Positions 20,807 through 33,095 of a stretch of DNA of 64,000 bases are shown piece by piece (the stretch's first letter is position 1; each line of letters opens with the position of its first letter). Made by a program: the position numbers and the translations under genes. The DNA comes from Setophaga petechia. Its lineage: Eukaryota > Chordata > Aves > Passeriformes > Parulidae. Location: contig JANCRA010000039.1 of assembly GCA_024362935.1 (NCBI GenBank), positions 6,573,040-6,637,039 on the forward strand, written 5' to 3'. The notes beneath the pieces are model-generated. The model worked only from the letters and a program-made list of their open reading frames with translations. It did no database searches and was not told where the DNA came from.

Positions 20807-22521
20807 GTGGGAAAGTACTGTTTTCTATCACTTTGCAATCTGCTTACACAATCCCAGTGTTGTGTAGCAATTAGCTTGTCAGTGCACGGCAGTAAGTGTT
20901 TCTTGATACCTACATCTGAGCAAATAGCTTTTTCACTTTGTCTCGCAAGGGGAAAACGTTGCTGCTCACTAAACAACTTCCATCGTGTTGTAGAAGTTGC
21001 ACAGAGGGCTGCAGTGTGTTTTGCAAAATGTAAAAGAAAGTTGTCTAAGACGCCTTCCTTTCAAGTATTAATGTGAAGGGAAAGGCAAGAGAGTGGGAAA
21101 GTACTGTTTTCTAGCACTTTGCAAGCTGCTAACACAATCGCAGTACTGTGTAGCAGTTAGGTATTCAGTGCACTGCAGTAAGTGTTTCTTGTCACCTACA
21201 TCTAAGCAAATAGCTTTTTCACTATGTCTCCAAAGGAGAATACCTTCCTGCTCACTAAACATCTCCTATCGTGTTCTAGAAGTTGCACAGAGGGCTGCAG
21301 TGTGTTCTGTAACAAGAAAAAGAAAGTTGTCTAAGACGCCTTCCTTTCAAGTGTTAATGTGAAGGGAAAGGCAAGAGAGTGGGAAAGTACTGTTTTCTAG
21401 CACTTTGCAAGCTGCTAACACAATCCCAGTGCTGTGTAGCAATTAGCTTGTCACTGCACGGCAGTAAGTGTTTCTTGATACCTACATCTGTGCAAATAGC
21501 TTTTTCACTTTGTCTCGCAAGGGGAAAACGTTGCTGCTCACTAAACAACTTCCATCGTGTTGTAGAAGTTGCACAGAGGGCTGCAGTGTGTTTTGCAGCA
21601 AGAAAAAGAAAGTTGTCTAAGACGCCTTCCTTTCAAGTATTAATGTGAAGGGAAAGGCAAGAGAGTGGGAAAGTACTGTTTTCTAGCACTTTGCAAGCTG
21701 CTAACACAATCGCAGTACTGTGTAGCAGTTAGGTATTCAGTGCACTGCAGTAAGTGTTTCTTGTCAGCTACATCTAAGCAAATAGCTTTTTCACTATGTC
21801 TCGCAAGGAGAAAACCTTCCTGCTCACTAAACATTTCCTATCGTGTTGTAGATTTTGCAGAGAGGGCTGCAGAGTTTTTTGACACAAGAAAAAGAAAGTT
21901 GTCTAAGATGCCTCCTTTCAAGTATTAATGTGAAGGGAAAGGCAAGAGAGTGGGAAAGTACTGTTTTCTAGCACTTTCCAGGCTGCTAACACAATCGCAA
22001 GGCTGTGTAGCAGTTAGCTTTTCAGTGCACGGCAGTAAGTGTTTCTTGATACCTACATCTGAGCAAATAGCTTTTTCACTTTGTCTCGCAAGGGGAAAAC
22101 GTTGCTGCTCACTAAACAACTTCCATCGTGTTGTAGAAGTTGCACAGAGGGCTGCAGTGTGTTTTGCAGCAAGAAAAAGAAAGTTGTCTAAGACGCCTTC
22201 CTTTCAAGTATTAATGTGAAGGGAAAGGCAAGAGAGTGGGAAAGTACTGTTTTCTAGCACTTTGCAAGCTGCTAACACAATCCCAGTGCTGTGTAGCAGT
22301 TAGCTGTTCAGTGCACTGCAGTAAGTGTTTCTTGTCACCTACATCTAAGCAAATAGCTTTTTCACTATGTCTCGCAAGGAGAAAACCTTCTTGCTCACTA
22401 AACATTTCCTATCGTGTTCTAGAAGTTGCACAGAGGGCTGCAGTGTGTTTTGCAGCAAGAAAAAGAAAGTTGTCTAAGACGCCTTCCTTTCAAGCATTAA
22501 TGTGAACGGAAAGGCAAGAGA
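20807..22521 (+). repeat. HOR 11: 6-mer A-B-C*-F-G-H, 1715 bp
   Basis: Starts are 20807, 21093, 21379, 21665, 21950 and 22236. It is the third and last 6-mer with the CCAAAGG form of B, 10003 bp after HOR 6. Confidence 0.93.
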
Positions 22522-24807
22522 GTGGGAAAGTACTGTTTTCTATCACTTTGCAATCTGCTTACACAATCCCAGTGTTGTGTAGCAATTAGCTTGTCAGTGC
22601 ACGGCAGTAAGTGTTTCTTGATACCTACATCTGAGCAAATAGCTTTTTCACTTTGTCTCGCAAGGGGAAAACGTTGCTGCTCACTAAACAACTTCCATCG
22701 TGTTGTAGAAGTTGCACAGAGGGCTGCAGTGTGTTTTGCAAAATGTAAAAGAAAGTTGTCTAAGACGCCTTCCTTTCAAGTATTAATGTGAAGGGAAAGG
22801 CAAGAGAGTGGGAAAGTACTGTTTTCTAGCACTTTGCAAGCTGCTAACACAATCGCAGTACTGTGTAGCAGTTAGGTATTCAGTGCACTGCAGTAAGTGT
22901 TTCTTGTCACCTACATCTAAGCAAATAGCTTTTTCACTATGTCTCCCAAGGAGAATACCTTCCTGCTCACTAAACATCTCCTATCGTGTTCTAGAAGTTG
23001 CACAGAGGGCTGCAGTGTGTTCTGTAACAAGAAAATAAAGTTGTCTAAGACGCCTTCCTTTCAAGTGTTAATGTGAAGGGAAAGGCAAGAGAGTGGGAAA
23101 GTACTGTTTTCTAGCACTTTGCAAGCTGCTAACACAATCCCAGTGCTGTGTAGCAATTAGCTTGTCACTGCACGGCAGTAAGTGTTTCTTGATACCTACA
23201 TCTGTGCAAATAGCTTTTTCACTTTGTCTCGCAAGGGGAAAACTTTGCTGCTCACTAAACAACTTCCATCATGTTGTAGAAGTTGCACAGAGGGCTGCAG
23301 AGTGTTTTGTAACAAGAAAAATAAAGTTGTCTAAGACGCCTTCCTTTCAAGTATTAATGTGAATGGAAAGGCAAGAGAGTGGGAAAGTACTGTTTTCTAT
23401 CACTTTGCAAGCTGCTTACACAATCCCAGTGTTGTGTAGCAATTAGCTTGTAACTGCACTGCAGTAAGTGTTTCTTGTAACCTACATCTAAGCAAATAGC
23501 TTTTTCACTATATCTCGCAGGCAGAAAACGTTGCTGCTCACTAAACAACTTCCATCGTGTTGTAGAAATTGCCCAGAGGGCTGCAGAGTGTTTTGTATCA
23601 AGAAAAAGAACGTTGTCTAAGACGCCTTCCTTTCAAGTATTAATGTGTAGGGAAAGGCAAGAGAGTGGGAAAGTACTGTTTTCTAGCACTTTGAGAGCTG
23701 CTAACACAATCGCAGTGCTGTGTAGCAATTAGCTTGTCAGTGCACGGCAGTAAGTGTTTCTTGATACCTACATCTGAGCAAATAGCTTTTTCACTTTGTC
23801 TCGCAAGGGGAAAACGTTGCTGCTCACTAAACAACTTCCATCGTGTTGTAGAAGTTGCACAGAGGGCTGCAGTGTCTTTTGCAGCAAGAAAAAGAAAGTT
23901 GTCTAAGACGCCTTCCTTTCAAGTATTAATGTGAAGGGAAAGGCAAGAGAGTGGGAAAGTACTGTTTTCTAGCACTTTGCAAGCTGCTAACACAATCGCA
24001 GTACTGTGTAGCAGTTAGGTATTCAGTGCACTGCAGTAAGTGTTTCTTGTCAGCTACATCTAAGCAAATAGCTTTTTCACTATGTCTCGCAAGGAGAAAA
24101 CCTTCCTGCTCACTAAACATTTCCTATCGTGTTGTAGATTTTGCAGAGAGGGCTGCAGAGTTTTTTGACACAAGAAAAAGAAAGTTGTCTAAGATGCCTC
24201 CTTTCAAGTATTAATGTGAAGGGAAAGGCAAGAGAGTGGGAAAGTACTGTTTTCTAGCACTTTGCAGGCTGCTAACACAATCGCAAGGCTGTGTAGCAGT
24301 TAGCTTTTCAGTGCACGGCAGTAAGTGTTTCTTGATACCTACATCTGAGCAAATAGCTTTTTCACTTTGTCTCGCAAGGGGAAAACGTTGCTGCTCACTA
24401 AACAACTTCCATCGTGTTGTAGAAGTTGCACAGAGGGCTGCAGTGTGTTTTGCAGCAAGAAAAAGAAAGTTGTCTAAGACGCCTTCCTTTCAAGTATTAA
24501 TGTGAAGGGAAAGGCAAGAGAGTGGGAAAGTACTGTTTTCTAGCACTTTGCAAGCTGCTAACACAATCCCAGTGCTGTGTAGCAGTTAGCTGTTCAGTGC
24601 ACTGCAGTAAGTGTTTCTTGTCATTTACATCTAAGCAAATAGCTTTTTCACTATGTCTCGCAAGGAGAAAACCTTCTTGCTCACTAAACATTTCCTATCG
24701 TGTTCTAGAAGTTGCACAGAGGGCTGCAGTGTGTTCTGTAACAAGAAAAAGAAAGTTGTCTAAGACGCCTTCCTTTCAAGCATTAATGTGAACGGAAAGG
24801 CAAGAGA
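22522..24807 (+). repeat. HOR 12: canonical 8-mer, 2286 bp, with patched H
   Basis: Starts are 22522, 22808, 23093, 23379, 23665, 23951, 24236 and 24522. Subtypes are as HOR 1 and 5. The final H carries a short class B tract, described separately. Confidence 0.94.
24522..24807 (+). repeat. Class H monomer with a class B tract
   Basis: A normal H (GTCATTTAC, CTTCTTGCTC, CAAGCATTAATG, GTGAACGG), except that around 24734-24745 it reads GTGTTCTGTAACAAG as in B instead of GTGTTTTGCAGCAAG. H sequence resumes downstream. A short gene conversion from B is the simplest explanation; a double crossover is the alternative. Confidence 0.85.
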
Positions 24808-26522
24808 GTGGGAAAGTACTGTTTTCTATCACTTTGCAATCTGCTTACACAATCCCAGTGTTGTGTAGCAATTAGCTTGTCAGTGCACGGCAGTAAGTGT
24901 TTCTTGATACCTACATCTGAGCAAATAGCTTTTTCACTTTGTCTCGCAAGGGGAAAACGTTGCTGCTCACTAAACAACTTCCATCGTGTTGTAGAAGTTG
25001 CACAGAGGGCTGCAGTGTGTTTTGCAAAATGTAAAAGAAAGTTGTCTAAGACGCCTTCCTTTCAAGTATTAATGTGAAGGGAAAGGCAAGAGAGTGGGAA
25101 AGTACTGTTTTCTAGCACTTTGCAAGCTGCTAACACAATCGCAGTACTGTGTAGCAGTTAGGTATTCAGTGCACTGCAGTAAGTGTTTCTTGTCACCTAC
25201 ATCTAAGCAAATAGCTTTTTCACTATGTCTCCCAAGGAGAATACCTTCCTGCTCACTAAACATCTCCTATCGTGTTCTAGAAGTTGCACAGAGGGCTGCA
25301 GTGTGTTCTGTAACAAGAAAAAGAAAGTTGTCTAAGACGCCTTCCTTTCAAGTGTTAATGTGAAGGGAAAGGCAAGAGAGTGGGAAAGTACTGTTTTCTA
25401 GCACTTTGCAAGCTGCTAACACAATCGCAGTGCTGTGTAGCAAATAGCTTGTCACTGCACTGCAGTAAGTGTTTCTTGTCACCTACATCTAAGCAAATTG
25501 CTTTTTCTCTATGTCTCCCAAGGAGAAAATGTTGCTGCTCAAAAACAACCTCCATCGCGTTGTAGAAGTTGCACAGAGGGCTGCAGTGTGTTTTGTAAAA
25601 TGTAAAAGAAAGTTGTCTAAGACGCCTTCCTTTCAAATATTAATATGAATAGAAAGGCAAGGGAGTGGGAAAGTACTGTTTTCTAACACTCTGCAAGGTG
25701 CTAACACAATCCCAGTGTTGTGTAGCAATTAGCTTGTCACTGCACTGCAGTAAGTGTTTCTTGTCACCTACATCTAAGCAAATAGCTTTTTCACTATGTC
25801 TCGCACGGAGAAAACCTTCCTGCTCACTAAACAACTTCCATCATGTTGTAGAAGTTGCACAGAGGGCTGCAGAGTGTTTTGTAACAAGAAAAATAAAGTT
25901 GTCTAAGACGCCTTCCTTTCAAGTATTAATGTGAATGGAAAGGCAAGAGAGTGGGAAAGTACTGTTTTCTATCACTTTGCAAGCTGCTTACACAATCCCA
26001 GTGTTGTGTAGCAATTAGCTTGTAACTGCACTGCAGTAAGTGTTTCTTGTAACCTACATCTAAGCAAATAGCTTTTTCACTATATCTCGCAGGCAGAAAA
26101 CGTTGCTGCTCACTAAACAACTTCCATCGTGTTGTAGAAATTGCCCAGACGGCTGCAGAGTGTTTTGTATCAAGAAAAAGAACGTTGTCTAAGACGCCTT
26201 CCTTTCAAGTATTAATGTGTAGGGAAAGGCAAGAGAGTGGGAAAGTACTGTTTTCTAGCACTTTGAGAGCTGCTAACACAATCGCAGTGCTGTGTAGCAA
26301 TTAGCTTGTCAGTGCACGGCAGTAAGTGTTTCTTGATACCTACATCTGAGCAAATAGCTTTTTCACTTTGTCTCGCAAGGGGAAAACCTTCTTGCTCACT
26401 AAACATTTCCTATCGTGTTCTAGAAGTTGCACAGAGGGCTGCAGTGTGTTTTGCAGCAAGAAAAAGAAAGTTGTCTAAGACGCCTTCCTTTCAAGCATTA
26501 ATGTGAACGGAAAGGCAAGAGA
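24808..26522 (+). repeat. HOR 13: 6-mer A-B-I-J-D-E/H, 1715 bp
   Basis: Starts are 24808, 25094, 25380, 25665, 25951 and 26237. It is related to HOR 8 by loss of one further 286-bp unit: the last monomer starts as E and ends as H. It shares the CAGACGG mark (26150) with HOR 8 and HOR 16. Confidence 0.92.
26237..26522 (+). repeat. Hybrid monomer E/H (type 1 / type 2)
   Basis: It begins as E (TTTGAGAGC, CGGCAG, GATACC, CTGAGC, CTCGCAAGGGG) and ends as H (AACCTTCTTGC, AACATTTCC, GTTCTAGAAG, CAAGCATT). The switch falls in the shared GGAAAAC near 26378-26388. It is the only hybrid seen that joins a type 1 half to a type 2 half. Confidence 0.88.
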
Positions 26523-28808
26523 GTGGGAAAGTACTGTTTTCTATCACTTTGCAATCTGCTTACACAATCCCAGTTTTGTGTAGCAATTAGCTTGTCAGTG
26601 CACGGCAGTAAGTGTTTCTTGATACCTACATCTGAGCAAATAGCTTTTTCACTTTGTCTCGCAAGGGGAAAACGTTGCTGCTCACTAAACAACTTCCATC
26701 GTGTTGTAGAAGTTGCACAGAGGGCTGCAGTGTGTTTTGCAAAATGTAAAAGAAAGTTGTCTAAGACGCCTTCCTTTCAAGTATTAATGTGAAGGGAAAG
26801 GCAAGAGAGTGGGAAAGTACTGTTTTCTAGCACTTTGCAAGCTGCTAACACAATCGCAGTACTGTGTAGCAGTTAGGTATTCAGTGCACTGCAGTAAGTG
26901 TTTCTTGTCACCTACATCTAAGCAAATAGCTTTTTCACTATGTCTCCCAAGGAGAAAACCTTCTTGCTCACTAAACATCTCCTATCGTGTTCTAGAAGTT
27001 GCACAGAGGGCTGCAGTGTGTTCTGTAACAAGAAAATAAAGTTGTCTAAGACGCCTTCCTTTCAAGTGTTAATGTGAAGGGAAAGGCAAGAGAGTGGGAA
27101 AGTACTGTTTTCTAGCACTTTGCAAGCTGCTAACACAATCCCAGTGCTGTGTAGCAATTAGCTTGTCACTGCACGGCAGTAAGTGTTTCTTGATACCTAC
27201 ATCTGTGCAAATAGCTTTTTTACTTTGTCTCGCAAGGGGAAAACTTTGCTGCTCACTAAACAACTTCCATCATGTTGTAGAAGTTGCACAGAGGGCTGCA
27301 GAGTGTTTTGTAACAAGAAAAATAAAGTTGTCTAAGACGCCTTCCTTTCAAGTATTAATGTGAATGGAAAGGCAAGAGAGTGGGAAAGTACTGTTTTCTA
27401 TCACTTTGCAAGCTGCTTACACTATCCCAGTGTTGTGTAGCAATTAGCTTGTAACTGCACTGCAGTAAGTGTTTCTTGTAACCTACATCTAAGCAAATAG
27501 CTTTTTCACTATATCTCGCAGGCAGAAAACGTTGCTGCTCACTAAACAACTTCCATCGTGTTGTAGAAATTGCCCAGAGGGCTGCAGAGTGTTTTGTATC
27601 AAGAAAAAGAACGTTGTCTAAGACGCCTTCCTTTCAAGTATTAATGTGTAGGGAAAGGCAAGAGAGTGGGAAAGTACTGTTTTCTAGCACTTTGAGCGCT
27701 GCTAACACAATCGCAGTGCTGTGTAGCAATTAGCTTGTCAGTGCACGGCAGTAAGTGTTTCTTGATACCTACATCTGAGCAAATAGCTTTTTCACTTTGT
27801 CTCGCAAGGGGAAAACGTTGCTGCTCACTAAACAACTTCCATCGTGTTGTAGAAGTTGCACAGAGGGCTGCAGTGTCTTTTGCAGCAAGAAAAAGAAAGT
27901 TGTCTAAGACGCCTTCCTTTCAAGTATTAATGTGAAGGGAAAGGCAAGAGAGTGGGAAAGTACTGTTTTCTAGCACTTTGCAAGCTGCTAACACAATCGC
28001 AGTACTGTGTAGCAGTTAGGTATTCAGTGCACTGCAGTAAGTGTTTCTTGTCAGCTACATCTAAGCAAATAGCTTTTTCACTATGTCTCGCAAGGAGAAA
28101 ACCTTCCTGCTCACTAAACATTTCCTATCGTGTTGTAGATTTTGCAGAGAGGGCTGCAGAGTTTTTTGACACAAGAAAAAGAAAGTTGTCTAAGATGCCT
28201 CCTTTCAAGTATTAATGTGAAGGGAAAGGCAAGAGAGTGGGAAAGTACTGTTTTCTAGCACTTTCCAGGCTGCTAACACAATCGCAAGGCTGTGTAGCAG
28301 TTAGCTTTTCAGTGCACGGCAGTAAGTGTTTCTTGATACCTACATCTGAGCAAATAGCTTTTTCACTTTGTCTCGCAAGGGGAAAACGTTGCTGCTCACT
28401 AAACAACTTCCATCGTGTTGTAGAAGTTGCACAGAGGGCTGCAGTGTCTTTTGCAGCAAGAAAAAGAAAGTTGTCTAAGACGCCTTCCTTTCAAGTATTA
28501 ATGTGAAGGGAAAGGCAAGAGAGTGGGAAAGTACTGTTTTCTAGCACTTTGCAAGCTGCTAACACAATCCCAGTGCTGTGTAGCAGTTAGCTGTTCAGTG
28601 CACTGCAGTAAGTGTTTCTTGTCACCTACATCTAAGCAAATAGCTTTTTCACTATGTCTCGCAAGGAGAAAACCTTCTTGCTCACTAAACATTTCCTATC
28701 GTGTTCTAGAAGTTGCACAGAGGGCTGCAGTGTGTTTTGCAGCAAGAAAAAGAAAGTTGTCTAAGACGCCTTCCTTTCAAGCATTAATGTGAACGGAAAG
28801 GCAAGAGA
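26523..28808 (+). repeat. HOR 14: canonical 8-mer, 2286 bp, rich in private substitutions
   Basis: Starts are 26523, 26809, 27094, 27380, 27666, 27952, 28237 and 28523. Single-copy or rare changes are at 26575, 27221, 27423, 27697 and 28448, more than in any other 8-mer I read. Confidence 0.93.
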
Positions 28809-31094
28809 GTGGGAAAGTACTGTTTTCTATCACTTTGCAATCTGCTTACACAATCCCAGTGTTGTGTAGCAATTAGCTTGTCAGTGCAAGGCAGTAAGTG
28901 TTTCTTGATACCTACATCTGAGCAAATAGCTTTTTCACTTTGTCTCGCAAGGGGAAAACGTTGCTGCTCACTAAACAACTTCCATCGTGTTGTAGAAGTT
29001 GCACAGAGGGCTGCAGTGTGTTTTGCAAAATGTAAAAGAAAGTTGTCTAAGACGCCTTCCTTTCAAGTATTAATGTGAAGGGAAAGGCAAGAGAGTGGGA
29101 AAGTACTGTTTTCTAGCACTTTGCAAGCTGCTAACACAATCGCAGTACTGTGTAGCAGTTAGGTATTCAGTGCACTGCAGTAAGTGTTTCTTGTCACCTA
29201 CATCTAAGCAAATAGCTTTTTCACTATGTCTCCCAAGGAGAAAACCTTCCTGCTCACTAAACATCTCCTATCGTGTTCTAGAAGTTGCACAGAGGGCTGC
29301 AGTGTGTTCTGTAACAAGAAAATAAAGTTGTCTAAGACGCCTTCCTTTCAAGTGTTAATGTGAAGGGAAAGGCAAGAGAGTGGGAAAGTACTGTTTTCTA
29401 GCACTTTGCAAGCTGCTAACACAATCCCAGTGCTGTGTAGCAATTAGCTTGTCACTGCACGGCAGTAAGTGTTTCTTGATACCTACATCTGTGCAAATAG
29501 CTTTTTCACTTTGTCTCGCAAGGGGAAAACTTTGCTGCTCACTAAACAACTTCCATCATGTTGTAGAAGTTGCACAGAGGGCTGCAGAGTGTTTTGTAAC
29601 AAGAAAAATAAAGTTGTCTAAGACGCCTTCCTTTCAAGTATTAATGTGAATGGAAAGGCAAGAGAGTGGGAAAGTACTGTTTTCTATCACTTTGCAAGCT
29701 GCTTACACAATCCCAGTGTTGTGTAGCAATTAGCTTGTAACTGCACTGCAGTAAGTGTTTCTTGTAACCTACATCTAAGCAAATAGCTTTTTCACTATAT
29801 CTCGCAGGCAGAAAACGTTGCTGCTCACTAAACAACTTCCATCGTGTTGTAGAAATTGCCCAGAGGGCTGCAGAGTGTTTTGTATCAAGAAAAAGAACGT
29901 TGTCTAAGACGCCTTCCTTTCAAGTATTAATGTGTAGGGAAAGGCAAGAGAGTGGGAAAGTACTGTTTTCTAGCACTTTGAGAGCTGCTAACACAATCGC
30001 AGTGCTGTGTAGCAATTAGCTTGTCAGTGCACGGCAGTAAGTGTTTCTTGATACCTACATCTGAGCAAATAGCTTTTTCACTTTGTCTCGCAAGGGGAAA
30101 ACGTTGCTGCTCACTAAACAACTTCCATCGTGTTGTAGAAGTTGCACAGAGGGCTGCAGTGTCTTTTGCAGCAAGAAAAAGAAAGTTGTCTAAGACGCCT
30201 TCCTTTCAAGTATTAATGTGAAGGGAAAGGCAAGAGAGTGGGAAAGTACTGTTTTCTAGCACTTTGCAAGCTGCTAACACAATCGCAGTACTGTGTAGCA
30301 GTTAGGTATTCAGTGCACTGCAGTAAGTGTTTCTTGTCAGCTACATCTAAGCAAATAGCTTTTTCACTATGTCTCGCAAGGAGAAAACCTTCCTGCTCAC
30401 TAAACATTTCCTATCGTGTTGTAGATTTTGCAGAGAGGGCTGCAGAGTTTTTTGACACAAGAAAAAGAAAGTTGTCTAAGATGCCTCCTTTCAAGTATTA
30501 ATGTGAAGGGAAAGGCAAGAGAGTGGGAAAGTACTGTTTTCTAGCACTTTGCAGGCTGCTAACACAATCGCAAGGCTGTGTAGCAGTTAGCTTTTCAGTG
30601 CACGGCAGTAAGTGTTTCTTGATACCTACATCTGAGCAAATAGCTTTTTCACTTTGTCTCGCAAGGGGAAAACGTTGCTGCTCACTAAACAACTTCCATC
30701 GTGTTGTAGAAGTTGCACAGAGGGCTGCAGTGTGTTTTGCAGCAAGAAAAAGAAAGTTGTCTAAGACGCCTTCCTTTCAAGTATTAATGTGAAGGGAAAG
30801 GCAAGAGAGTGGGAAAGTACTGTTTTCTAGCACTTTGCAAGCTGCTAACACAATCCCAGTGCTGTGTAGCAGTTAGCTGTTCAGTGCACTGCAGTAAGTG
30901 TTTCTTGTCATTTACATCTAAGCAAATAGCTTTTTCACTATGTCTCGCAAGGAGAAAACCTTCTTGCTCACTAAACATTTCCTATCGTGTTCTAGAAGTT
31001 GCACAGAGGGCTGCAGTGTGTTTTGCAGCAAGAAAAAGAAAGTTGTCTAAGACGCCTTCCTTTCAAGCATTAATGTGAACGGAAAGGCAAGAGA
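28809..31094 (+). repeat. HOR 15: canonical 8-mer, 2286 bp
   Basis: Starts are 28809, 29095, 29380, 29666, 29952, 30238, 30523 and 30809. A has a private C to A at 28889. Subtypes are B' GAAAACC with G TTTGCAGG and H GTCATTTAC, a combination not seen elsewhere. Confidence 0.93.
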
Positions 31095-33095
31095 GTGGGA
31101 AAGTACTGTTTTCTATCACTTTGCAATCTGCTTACACAATCCCAGTGTTGTGTAGCAATTAGCTTGTCAGTGCACGGCAGTAAGTGTTTCTTGATACCTA
31201 CATCTGAGCAAATAGCTTTTTCACTTTGTCTCGCAAGGGGAAAACGTTGCTGCTCACTAAACAACTTCCATCGTGTTGTAGAAGTTGCACAGAGGGCTGC
31301 AGTGTGTTTTGCAAAATGTAAAAGAAAGTTGTCTAAGACGCCTTCCTTTCAAGTATTAATGTGAAGGGAAAGGCAAGAGAGTGGGAAAGTACTGTTTTCT
31401 AGCACTTTGCAAGCTGCTAACACAATCGCAGTACTGTGTAGCAGTTAGGTATTCAGTGCACTGCAGTAAGTGTTTCTTGTCACCTACATCTAAGCAAATA
31501 GCTTTTTCACTATGTCTCCCAAGGAGAATACCTTCCTGCTCACTAAACATCTCCTATCGTGTTCTAGAAGTTGCACAGAGGGCTGCAGTGTGTTCTGTAA
31601 CAAGAAAAAGAAAGTTGTCTAAGACGCCTTCCTTTCAAGTGTTAATGTGAAGGGAAAGGCAAGAGAGTGGGAAAGTACTGTTTTCTAGCACTTTGCAAGC
31701 TGCTAACACAATCGCAGTGCTGTGTAGCAAATAGCTTGTCACTGCACTGCAGTAAGTGTTTCTTGTCACCTACATCTAAGCAAATTGCTTTTTCTCTATG
31801 TCTCCCAAGGAGAAAATGTTGCTGCTCAAAAACAACCTCCATCGCGTTGTAGAAGTTGCACAGAGGGCTGCAGTGTGTTTTGTAAAATGTAAAAGAAAGT
31901 TGTCTAAGACGCCTTCCTTTCAAATATTAATATGAATAGAAAGGCAAGGGAGTGGGAAAGTACTGTTTTCTAACACTCTGCAAGGTGCTAACACAATCCC
32001 AGTGTTGTGTAGCAATTAGCTTGTCACTGCACTGCAGTAAGTGTTTCTTGTCACCTACATCTAAGCAAATAGCTTTTTCACTATGTCTCGCACGGAGAAA
32101 ACCTTCCTGCTCACTAAACAACTTCCATCATGTTGTAGAAGTTGCACAGAGGGCTGCAGAGTGTTTTGTAACAAGAAAAATAAAGTTGTCTAAGACGCCT
32201 TCCTTTCAAGTATTAATGTGAATGGAAAGGCAAGAGAGTGGGAAAGTACTGTTTTCTATCACTTTGCAAGCTGCTTACACAATCCCAGTGTTGTGTAGCA
32301 ATTAGCTTGTAACTGCACTGCAGTAAGTGTTTCTTGTAACCTACATCTAAGCAAATAGCTTTTTCACTATATCTCGCAGGCAGAAAACGTTGCTGCTCAC
32401 TAAACAACTTCCATCGTGTTGTAGAAATTGCCCAGACGGCTGCAGAGTGTTTTGTATCAAGAAAAAGAACGTTGTCTAAGACGCCTTCCTTTCAAGTATT
32501 AATGTGTAGGGAATGGCAAGAGAGTGGGAAAGTACTGTTTTCTAGCACTTTGAGAGCTGCTAACACAATCGCAGTGCTGTGTAGCAATTAGCTTGTCAGT
32601 GCACGGCAGTAAGTGTTTCTTGATACCTACATCTGAGCAAATAGCTTTTTCACTTTGTCTCGCAAGGGGAAAACGTTGCTGCTCACTAAACAACTTCCAT
32701 CGTGTTGTAGAAGTTGCACAGAGGGCTGCAGTGTCTTTTGCAGCAAGAAAAAGAAAGTTGTCTAAGACGCCTTCCTTTCAAGTATTAATGTGAAGGGAAA
32801 GGCAAGAGAGTGGGAAAGTACTGTTTTCTAGCACTTTGCAAGCTGCTAACACAATCGCAGTACTGTGTAGCAGTTAGGTATTCAGTGCACTGCAGTAAGT
32901 GTTTCTTGTCAGCTACATCTAAGCAAATAGCTTTTTCACTATGTCTCGCAAGGAGAAAACCTTCCTGCTCACTAAACATTTCCTATCGTGTTCTAGAAGT
33001 TGCACAGAGGGCTGCAGTGTGTTTTGCAGCAAGAAAAAGAAAGTTGTCTAAGACGCCTTCCTTTCAAGCATTAATGTGAACGGAAAGGCAAGAGA
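31095..33095 (+). repeat. HOR 16: 7-mer A-B-I-J-D-E-F/H, 2001 bp
   Basis: Starts are 31095, 31381, 31667, 31952, 32238, 32524 and 32810. It is a near copy of HOR 8 at a distance of 16290 bp, sharing CAGACGG (32437) and GGGAATGGC (32514). It differs at 32993, where HOR 8 has T. Confidence 0.93.
32810..33095 (+). repeat. Hybrid monomer F/H, second copy
   Basis: Same structure as the hybrid at 16520 and the same flanking order (J-D-E before, A after), but with the usual GTTCTAGAAG at the switch. It most likely descends from the same crossover, spread by later duplication of the 2001-bp unit. Confidence 0.87.
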
